NCBI GenBank assembly: GCA_937973935.1
Contig: CALJJF010000160.1
Location: 1 to 19,093 of the forward strand
Direction: 5' to 3'
DNA from: MKRK01 sp001896915
Lineage (GTDB): Bacteria > Bacillota > Clostridia > Oscillospirales > Acutalibacteraceae
Length of the DNA stretch: 19,093 nucleotides
A program made the position numbers and the translations under genes. The notes beneath the pieces are model-generated. The model did not search any database and was not told where the DNA came from. It saw only the letters and a list, made by a program, of their open reading frames with translations. Shown one piece after another: positions 7,571-12,963 of the stretch (position 1 is its first letter; every line of letters starts with the position of its first letter).

Positions 7571-7597
7571 GCCACGGTGAAAACCGTGGCTTCTTTC
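7571..7597 (+). terminator. Terminator of the first AbrB-like gene
   Basis: GCCACGGT (7571-7578) pairs perfectly with ACCGTGGC (7583-7590) around a GAAA tetraloop and is followed by TTCTTTC. The U run is modest. The hairpin resembles the one after the second AbrB-like gene. Confidence 0.75.
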
Positions 7598-7622
7598 ATT
7601 CGTTTTGTTTTTCTACCCTTGA

Positions 7623-8303
7623 TCAGCAAAACGATTTTAATGCTTCAACATCAAGTATTTTAACACTGGACTTATAATATTCAATCAAACCTTCGTCCCG
7701 CATTCTGCCCAGCTCCCTGCTCATTGCGCTTCGGTCCACATTCAGATAATCGGCCAGAGAATTCCTGTCATAGCTCATTTCAAAGGTAGGGCTGTTGTGA
7801 ATTACCGCTTGTTCCATCATATAATTGGCCAGCTTTTCCCGCATTCCCTTCATGAGAAGATAGTTGATTTTTTGGTTCAATACAAGATTTTTCCCTGCAA
7901 TGACCATCAGCATGTTCTGAATCAACTTTGCGTGATGATCACAGCAATTGGAACAGGAATGGATCATTTGGTCCACCTTGATAAAAAATATCTCCGAATC
8001 GGCAGCTGCGGTTGTGGTTACCGGGCTTTTGATATTAGCAAAGGATATGATTTCGCCAAACAGCTCCCCCGTGTCAATCAACGTCAAAATTGTTTTTCTG
8101 CCGGATATATTGACCTTTGAAACCTCCACCTTGCCCTTTACCACGATCCCGATTGTTCTGATTTCATCACCGGCATGAGTTATGATATTTCCTTTTTTAT
8201 AGGACATACGTTTTGCCTGCAGACAGTGAAAAACCGTTTCTATATCCGCTGGGGAAAGTCCTTTGAATAATTTCACCTGCGATAGCTTGTCCATATATTC
8301 CAT
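7623..8303 (-). CDS. Crp/Fnr-family regulator with Cys-rich motif, HcpR-like by context
   Basis: The 226-aa protein has a cyclic-nucleotide-binding-type sensor domain (about 15-115, with GDEIRTIGIVVKGKVEV and GELFGEIISF) and a C-terminal winged helix (about 150-215). The recognition helix is DRSAMSRELGRM. It keeps the Ser-Arg pair used by FNR to contact DNA, but Ser192 replaces the FNR Glu at the discriminating position, so a half-site different from TTGAT is expected. At the sensor/dimer-helix junction sits CSNCCDHH (Cys117, 120, 121), a possible metal, iron-sulfur or haem site. AAAAGGAAG precedes the ATG. It lies beside the ferredoxin-hcp genes, as HcpR regulators do, and probably acts on the GTTGC-N4-GCAAY sites at 8476 and 8876. 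The ligand is unknown; nitric oxide or redox sensing is inferred from context. Confidence 0.88.
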   Translation of the reverse strand: MEYMDKLSQVKLFKGLSPADIETVFHCLQAKRMSYKKGNIITHAGDEIRTIGIVVKGKVEVSKVNISGRKTILTLIDTGELFGEIISFANIKSPVTTTAAADSEIFFIKVDQMIHSCSNCCDHHAKLIQNMLMVIAGKNLVLNQKINYLLMKGMREKLANYMMEQAVIHNSPTFEMSYDRNSLADYLNVDRSAMSRELGRMRDEGLIEYYKSSVKILDVEALKSFC

Positions 8304-8423
8304 TTGCCAGCTTCCTTTTCTGATCCGTGGTTGTTCGCCATGGTTTTTTGTATTGAGAAAATGACTTCTGCTGTGAAAACTTTTTACGATTCACTGCCGC
8401 CGCCAATGTTTTCTCCGTTTTAT

Positions 8424-8440
8424 TTGTACAATATGTGCAA
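8424..8440. promoter_or_regulatory. Candidate operator upstream of the Crp/Fnr gene
   Basis: TTGTACAATATGTGCAA is a near-palindrome (7-bp arms with one mismatch, 3-bp centre) in the region upstream of the - strand regulator gene. A second element, GCAACATATTGC (8458-8469), lies close by. Either could serve autoregulation, but they do not match the GTTGC-N4-GCAAY pattern. I could not identify a clear promoter for the regulator gene. Confidence 0.35.
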
Positions 8441-8475
8441 CTAAATCATACTTTTATGCAACATATTGCCTTTTT

Positions 8476-8489
8476 GTTGCTATAGCAAT
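8476..8489. promoter_or_regulatory. GTTGC-N4-GCAAY operator upstream of the second AbrB-like gene
   Basis: GTTGCTATAGCAAT contains a perfect 12-bp palindrome at 8477-8488. Its centre (8482.5) is 29.5 bp upstream of the first base of the TATAAT box at 8512, i.e. near -41.5 from the expected start, the usual place for a class II Crp/Fnr activator site. It shares motif and spacing with the site at 8876-8889. Confidence 0.7.
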
Positions 8490-8517
8490 TGATTTTTCTT
8501 TTAAAAAATAGTATAAT
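8489..8517 (+). promoter_or_regulatory. Promoter of the second AbrB-like gene
   Basis: -35 TTGATT (8489-8494) and -10 TATAAT (8512-8517) with a 17-bp spacer; the -35 overlaps the last base of the palindromic operator. The leader would be about 25 nt. Confidence 0.8.
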
Positions 8518-8548
8518 CATACAAACAAAGAAAGGAAGGAGATTTCAA

Positions 8549-8791
8549 ATGATACCGGGAATAGAGAGAAAATTAGATGAACTGGGACGCGTTGTTCTGC
8601 CGAAGGAGTTACGCAGAACCATGCAGCTGGACACAGGCACACCAATGATAATTTATGTTGAGGGCAACAGAATTATTTTAGAAAAAGGTGCTTTGATCTG
8701 CGCCGCCTGCGGCAACACTGCTGAGGTAAAAGAGGTTGCAGGAAGAACCGTTTGCCAAAACTGCATTCAAGAGATAAAAGAACAGGGTTAA
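8549..8791 (+). CDS. AbrB/SpoVT-type transcription regulator with C-terminal zinc ribbon (copy 2)
   Basis: The 80-aa paralogue of the gene at 7309 has the same AbrB N-terminal domain (GIERKLDELGRVVLPKELR) and zinc ribbon (CAAC-x14-CQNC), and the same C-terminal IKEQG. The start at 8549 follows AAAGGAAGGAGA at a good distance; 20 upstream in-frame codons include the promoter and are not coding. Unlike copy 1, its promoter carries the GTTGC-N4-GCAAY operator shared with the ferredoxin-hcp operon, so it may be induced with hcp by the adjacent Crp/Fnr protein. Its targets are unknown. A strong terminator separates it from the ferredoxin gene. Confidence 0.92.
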   Translation: MIPGIERKLDELGRVVLPKELRRTMQLDTGTPMIIYVEGNRIILEKGALICAACGNTAEVKEVAGRTVCQNCIQEIKEQG

Positions 8792-8806
8792 TTCTTATTT
8801 TTAGAA

Positions 8807-8835
8807 GCCATGGTGATACCATGGCTTTTTTATTT
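8807..8835 (+). terminator. Terminator of the second AbrB-like gene
   Basis: GCCATGGT (8807-8814) pairs perfectly with ACCATGGC (8818-8825) across GAT and is followed by TTTTTTATTTT, a textbook intrinsic terminator. Confidence 0.92.
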
Positions 8836-8875
8836 TGCATTTTTATTGAAAGAATATTTTATTTTTTGTACTTTT

Positions 8876-8917
8876 GTTGCCTCGGCAACCGATAACTTAA
8901 CCATACTATAGTATACT
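8876..8917 (+). promoter_or_regulatory. Activator-type promoter of the ferredoxin-hcp operon with GTTGC-N4-GCAAC operator
   Basis: GTTGCCTCGGCAAC (8876-8889) is a 14-bp palindrome with 6-bp perfect arms. A -10 box TATACT lies at 8912-8917, and the sequence 17 bp upstream of it (CCGATA) is a poor -35. The operator centre (8882.5) is again 29.5 bp from the -10 box, near -41.5, as expected where a Crp/Fnr protein replaces the -35 contact. An overlapping TATAGT at 8907-8912 is an alternative -10. Confidence 0.7.
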
Positions 8918-8980
8918 CTCGTTGAAAGGTCAAGATAATTTTCACATTTTAACACAGAATAATCTACAGTAGGATTTGAG

Positions 8981-9682
8981 ATGAAACGTAACATCATAAA
9001 AATTGATGAAGATAAGTGCAACGGCTGCGGTCTTTGCGTCAGTGCCTGTCACGAGGGGGCCATTGAGCTGATCCACGGCAAAGCAAAATTGATGCGGGAC
9101 GATTACTGCGACGGGCTGGGAAACTGCTTACCGGTCTGCCCCACAAACGCCATCACCATTGAAGAAAGAGAAGCGGCAGAATTTGACGAGGAGGCTGTGA
9201 AGATGCATATGGAAAACAAACAACCGAAAACGCTGGCATGCGGATGTCCGGGGACTCAATCCAAAGCCATCGAAAGAAGGCCGGAAATCAAAACCGTTGC
9301 CGAATCAACAGAGGCTACCTCCCAGCTTCGTCAATGGCCGGTGCAAATCAAGCTTGTACCCGTCAATGCTCCTTATTTTGAAAACGCAAATCTTTTGATC
9401 GCGGCAGACTGTACTGCATATGCCCATGCAAATTTCCACAGCTTTATGAAAAACAAAATTACCATCATCGGTTGCCCCAAGCTGGACGAGGGCGACTATA
9501 GCGATAAACTCACCGCTATCATCAAAAACAACAATATCAAAAGCGTAACGGTAATCCGCATGGAAGTCCCATGCTGCGGAGGTATTGTGAACGCAACCAC
9601 AGAGGCTCTTCACAACAGCGGAAAAATGATTCCATGGCAGGTCGTTACCATTGGTACCGACGGTACTGTGATAGAAGGTTAA
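8981..9682 (+). CDS. Ferredoxin-like iron-sulfur protein linked to Hcp
   Basis: The 233-aa protein begins with a bacterial ferredoxin domain. The first cluster motif is complete, CNGCGLCVSAC (Cys13, 16, 19, 23). The second is CDGLGNCLPVCP (Cys43, 49, 53), where the usual middle Cys is Leu46; I recall this variant from related ferredoxin-like proteins. After about residue 80 comes a larger domain with CGCPG (87-91), NLLIAADCTAYAHANFH, IIGCPKLD and PCCGGI, so further metal binding is possible. It is the first gene of an operon with hcp (90-nt gap), and is probably the electron donor to Hcp or a redox partner in nitrosative-stress defence. AGGA precedes the ATG at slightly long spacing. No signal peptide is present, so it should be cytoplasmic. 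Confidence 0.88.
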   Translation: MKRNIIKIDEDKCNGCGLCVSACHEGAIELIHGKAKLMRDDYCDGLGNCLPVCPTNAITIEEREAAEFDEEAVKMHMENKQPKTLACGCPGTQSKAIERRPEIKTVAESTEATSQLRQWPVQIKLVPVNAPYFENANLLIAADCTAYAHANFHSFMKNKITIIGCPKLDEGDYSDKLTAIIKNNNIKSVTVIRMEVPCCGGIVNATTEALHNSGKMIPWQVVTIGTDGTVIEG

Positions 9683-9692
9683 GCTTTGTTTC

Positions 9693-9750
9693 AAACCGGA
9701 AGTTTTGTGTTGTGAATTTGCAAGCAAAAACACACAAAATACTTCGGTTT
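9693..9750 (+). other. Long imperfect hairpin between ferredoxin-like gene and hcp
   Basis: The 18-nt arm at 9693-9710 pairs with 9732-9750 with small bulges (AAACCGGAAG / CTTCGGTTT and TTTTGTGT / ACACAAAA), and is followed by TTTAATAGG and the hcp ribosome site. It could be a partial terminator, a processing or mRNA-stability element, or a translation control for hcp. Confidence 0.6.
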
Positions 9751-9772
9751 TAATAGGAAAGGAATGATTTTA

Positions 9773-11338
9773 ATGTCAGAAATGTTTTGTTTTCAATGCG
9801 AGCAAACAGCGAAAGGTACCGGCTGCACCATGAGCGGTGTATGCGGAAAAACACCGGTAACGGCGCAGGCACAGGATAAATTAACCTGTGAGATGATTGC
9901 CCTTGCCGAAGCCGTGATTAAAAACGGCTCCACCAAACGCTCGGATGAACTGGTCGTGGACGGTCTTTTTACGACCATAACCAATGTGAATTTTGATGCC
10001 GAGAGAATTTATGTACTGAAAGAAGAAATCACAAAGGAAAGAGAACGCATCGGCGATGCAGAAGTTCCGTCTTATGAAACCCTGTTTCATGGAGATACCG
10101 ATATGATTTCCCTTCGCTCCACGTTGTTATTTGGTCTGCGGGGTATGGCGGCCTATGCCCACCACGCAAGAATTTTGGGACAGGAAGACATAGAAGTCAC
10201 CCAATGGTTTTATAAAGGGCTCAGCGAATTCAACAAGGACCACACCGTTGATGAATGGCTGAAGCTTATTATGGAATTCGGACAAATCAACTTAAAATGC
10301 ATGGCCCTGCTTGATAAAGCCAATACAGGCGCATACGGCACACCGGAACCCACCAAGGTCACCAGCAACATTGAAAAAGGTCCTTTTATTGTTGTAACGG
10401 GTCACGATTTGCACGACATTTCCATGCTTCTGAAACAAACCGAAGGAAAGGGCGTCAACGTTTACACCCACGGTGAAATGCTGCCGACCCATGCCTATCC
10501 CGAATTGAAAAAATACAGCCATTTAAAAGGCAATTTCGGCACCGCATGGCAGAACCAGCAAAAGGAATTTGACAATATTCCCGCCCCGATTTTATTCACC
10601 ACAAACTGTATTATGACACCCAAGCCAAGCTACAAAGACAATGTCTTTACCACCTCTGTTGTCCGCTTTCCGGACGTGAAGCATATAACGGCAAAGGAAG
10701 ACGGCACAAAGGATTTCAGCGAAGTGATTGCCAAAGCCATCGAGCTGGGCGGCTACAGCGAAGACAGACCAATGACAGGCATCAACGGCGGCGACACCAT
10801 GACCACCGGGTTTGGCAGAGGAACCGTGCTTGCGGCTGCGGATACCGTAATTGACGCGGTCAAAAGCGGCGCGATCAAGCATTTCTTCTTGGTAGGCGGT
10901 TGCGACGGTGCAAAGCCCGGCAGAAATTATTACACCGAGTTTGTAAAACAGACCCCGTCCGATACGGTTGTGCTGACACTGGCCTGCGGAAAATTCCGGT
11001 TCAACGACCTTGACTTAGGCGACATCGGCGGGCTGCCCCGCATTATGGATATGGGACAGTGCAACGACGCTTACAGTGCCATTGAAGTCGCAGTTGCACT
11101 CTCCAAAGCTTTTGACTGCGGAGTGAACGACCTGCCCCTCACCCTTGTGTTGTCCTGGTACGAGCAGAAAGCGGTCTGTATTTTGCTGACGCTCCTGTCA
11201 CTGGGCATCAAAAACATCTACATCGGCCCCTCCCTGCCCGCTTTTGTCTCCTCCAATGTTCTAGGCGTCCTAGTGGACAAATTCGGTCTCACCCCGATTT
11301 CCACCCCCGAAGAAGATTTGAAAAAGATACTGGGGTAA
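9773..11338 (+). CDS. hcp: Hybrid cluster protein / hydroxylamine reductase (Hcp, prismane protein)
   Basis: The 521-aa cytoplasmic enzyme belongs to the anaerobe-type (class I) Hcp family, known to reduce hydroxylamine and, in some species, nitric oxide. The N-terminal cubane site is CFQCEQ...C...C with Cys6, 9, 18 and 24 (C-x2-C-x8-C-x5-C). Hybrid-cluster ligand motifs are all present: TGHDLHDI (His), HGEMLPTHAYP (Glu), TTNCI, GGCDGAKPGRN, LACGKFRF, GQCNDAY (four Cys) and SWYEQKAV (Glu and Lys). Its length indicates the full three-domain form, not the shortened class III. The start at 9773 is preferred over an ATG three codons earlier, because AAAGGA is at proper distance only from 9773. 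It is co-transcribed with the ferredoxin-like gene under the putative Crp/Fnr-activated promoter and is followed by a terminator. Confidence 0.97.
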   Translation: MSEMFCFQCEQTAKGTGCTMSGVCGKTPVTAQAQDKLTCEMIALAEAVIKNGSTKRSDELVVDGLFTTITNVNFDAERIYVLKEEITKERERIGDAEVPSYETLFHGDTDMISLRSTLLFGLRGMAAYAHHARILGQEDIEVTQWFYKGLSEFNKDHTVDEWLKLIMEFGQINLKCMALLDKANTGAYGTPEPTKVTSNIEKGPFIVVTGHDLHDISMLLKQTEGKGVNVYTHGEMLPTHAYPELKKYSHLKGNFGTAWQNQQKEFDNIPAPILFTTNCIMTPKPSYKDNVFTTSVVRFPDVKHITAKEDGTKDFSEVIAKAIELGGYSEDRPMTGINGGDTMTTGFGRGTVLAAADTVIDAVKSGAIKHFFLVGGCDGAKPGRNYYTEFVKQTPSDTVVLTLACGKFRFNDLDLGDIGGLPRIMDMGQCNDAYSAIEVAVALSKAFDCGVNDLPLTLVLSWYEQKAVCILLTLLSLGIKNIYIGPSLPAFVSSNVLGVLVDKFGLTPISTPEEDLKKILG

Positions 11339-11360
11339 TCTCATTGAAAAAACGCCCCCG

Positions 11361-11396
11361 AAAGTGGGACTTTTCGTAAGGAAGGTTCCACTTTTT
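11361..11396 (+). terminator. Terminator of the ferredoxin-hcp operon
   Basis: AAAGTGGGA (11361-11369) pairs with TTCCACTTT (11386-11394, one G-U pair) and runs into TTTTT, 22 bp after the hcp stop. Confidence 0.8.
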
Positions 11397-11524
11397 GCAT
11401 TGATAGGTTCAAAACAAAATGGTGGATTTCCTCATTCAGAATACGATATTGTTACAATAAAATAAAAAACTGCAATGAAAAAATCGTAAGTAAAAATATT
11501 TATCTACATAAATCCAAATAAATG

Positions 11525-11555
11525 GAGAGCGAGAAGTGTTAATCTTCTCACTCTC
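11525..11555 (-). terminator. Hairpin downstream of the sigma-factor stub
   Basis: GAGAG-C-GAGAAG (11525-11536) pairs with CTTCTC-A-CTCTC (11544-11555) with one internal mismatch and a 7-nt loop. On the - strand it is followed by CATTTATTTGG. It could be the old terminator of the degraded sigma-factor gene; the T run is weak. Confidence 0.45.
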
Positions 11556-11676
11556 TGTGTTCTCTATTCTAATGATGAACGGGGGTTAGCGGAGCTTTGG
11601 TTGCGTTTTTAGTTAAAATGTAAATGCTACTTTTTGCTCCGTCCCTAGACAGTCACCAACTGTCTATTCAACAGCT

Positions 11677-11787
11677 TCATATGATATCTTCCGCAAGACC
11701 TCTATCCTTCAATATTGAATATGCGTAGTAAAACACCGGTGTTTTATATTTTTGAAATAAACTTATAAACAAAGTATCATCCTTCAA
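11677..11787 (-). pseudogene. N-terminal fragment of a sigma-70/ECF-type sigma factor
   Basis: A TTG start at 11787 lies eight bases after a strong AAGGAGG and opens a 36-codon frame ending in TGA at 11677. The peptide contains FQKYKTPVFYYAYSILKDRG and then LAEDII, a clear match to sigma region 2 (compare the common pattern YxxYxxxxxxxAxxILxDxxLAED). The protein then stops where region 2 should continue into the -10-recognition part. Another frame just downstream reads SIYILTKNATK, faintly like the next conserved block of such sigma factors, so an internal deletion or frameshift is likely. Regions 3 and 4 are missing. This is a decayed gene with an intact-looking ribosome site. A short functional peptide cannot be excluded but is less likely. 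Confidence 0.6.
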
Positions 11788-11920
11788 TTATTCATCCTCC
11801 TTCTAATACATACACCAGCAAAACAACATTTTTGTTTTAATAATTTTAATGTTTTTTATAATTATAAATGATTCATACTAAAGATACAACGCTGTTGAAT
11901 CAATCTGCTAATGAAAATGT

Positions 11921-11951
11921 ACATTGTTGTTGCGGCAAGAACCAACAATGT
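11921..11951. repeat. Perfect 9-bp inverted repeat with inner palindrome
   Basis: ACATTGTTG (11921-11929) pairs with CAACAATGT (11943-11951), and the 13-nt loop holds TTGC-G-GCAA. There is no good T run on the + strand; on the - strand ACATTTTC follows. It could be an operator, an RNA hairpin or a mobile-element remnant. No flanking gene explains it. Confidence 0.6.
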
Positions 11952-12094
11952 GCGCAATAAAGTTGTCACAAAACATCACCTTGTAATTTTAATCATGCGA
12001 AACGTATAACCACACAGCGTTCAATTTTCACGCCTATAACACTTTTTAGTTACTTTGGATGTTAATAAAAACATCTTTTAGTTTGATGATATTG

Positions 12095-12130
12095 AAAAAC
12101 TACCCACCTGCCCAGAGGAGAGAGTGGGTA
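12095..12130 (-). terminator. Terminator of the secreted protein / lipoprotein operon
   Basis: TACCCAC (12101-12107) pairs with GTGGGTA (12124-12130), and on the - strand the stem is followed by GTTTTTC. It lies about 30 bp after the lipoprotein stop codon. Confidence 0.75.
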
Positions 12131-12157
12131 ATCCCAAAATTGTTTCGATTTTGTAAT

Positions 12158-12952
12158 TTATAAGTCTATTTCCAATATAGTATAATTATACTCATAATTA
12201 TACTCGTTGAATCCTTTCGGGGAAATTATATATTTTACGTATTCGTCAATAGATTTTACGCTAGACTGTCTTATTTCGTCGATAGATTTACTATTATTAT
12301 AATTAATCACAAACAATTTTTTTGAATCTATGTGAACACTATAAAAACGTTCTTCACCGTTTATATACTCATAAATAAAATTAAAATTGTTTTCTGCAAT
12401 GCTTGTATCATGCGTAGAAACCTTCGTGAAAGAGTCTCCAATTTTAATTTCTTTTATATTAGATTTACCATTCGCATAATATGAATTACTTTGTTCTAAC
12501 CCATTATTTTGCCCTGTCCATTCGTCTTCATTTGGATTTATAAGGTGAACATACAGATACCCCCCTTCTTTTACTTTATATACTACATAATAAAACTTTT
12601 TCGATATTTTTCTAATACACTCAATTGGAAAATTATCATCAATTTCTTTTACAGTAAGAGCATATCCGGAAAATGGATTTCCATTTCTTGCAAACTTCGT
12701 CTGCAGACTCTCCAAAGAATACTCTGTTTTTATTAATTGATTTTTATGAGTTTTGTTGTCAAGGCGATCGTATATGTCTTTCGGAGTTGAATCTGCATCT
12801 TTTTGTGATGTTGATTCGCTTAATTTACTTCCCGCAAAAATTGAGGACGTTTCATCGTTATTGCTATTATTGTTTTTAACAGAACCCTTATTTGTGCACG
12901 AAACAATAAAAATCATAAGTATTATGACTCCCATCAATTTAAAATATTTCAT
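12158..12952 (-). CDS. Secreted lipoprotein of unknown function
   Basis: The 264-aa product starts with a lipoprotein signal (MKYFKLMGVIILMIFIVSC) whose lipobox IVSC predicts lipidation at Cys19 and anchoring on the outer face of the membrane. A low-complexity Asn/Ser/Asp/Lys linker covers about 20-65. A folded domain follows, rich in Tyr, Asn and Ile, including FYYVVYKVKEGGYLYVHLIN and FIYEYINGEERFYSV. I do not recognise the fold. The start at 12952 follows GAGGAGGGG at ideal distance. The frame is open slightly further upstream, but that would run into the previous gene. It begins 11 bp after the stop of the large secreted protein gene, so the two are one operon. The gene is markedly more AT-rich than most of the window. 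Context allows an accessory or immunity-like role for its partner, which is speculation. Confidence 0.85.
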   Translation of the reverse strand: MKYFKLMGVIILMIFIVSCTNKGSVKNNNSNNDETSSIFAGSKLSESTSQKDADSTPKDIYDRLDNKTHKNQLIKTEYSLESLQTKFARNGNPFSGYALTVKEIDDNFPIECIRKISKKFYYVVYKVKEGGYLYVHLINPNEDEWTGQNNGLEQSNSYYANGKSNIKEIKIGDSFTKVSTHDTSIAENNFNFIYEYINGEERFYSVHIDSKKLFVINYNNSKSIDEIRQSSVKSIDEYVKYIISPKGFNEYNYEYNYTILEIDL

Positions 12953-12963
12953 ATAGCCCCTCC

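Larger units (their letters stand above)
11397..12094. other. AT-rich region without an intact gene
   Basis: Seven hundred bases hold no intact protein gene that I can support. They contain the sigma-factor stub at 11677-11787, a hairpin at 11525-11555, and a perfect 9-bp inverted repeat at 11921-11951. Base composition is clearly more AT-rich than the metabolic genes to the left. This suggests a decayed or recently acquired segment between hcp and the secreted-protein operon. Confidence 0.6.
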
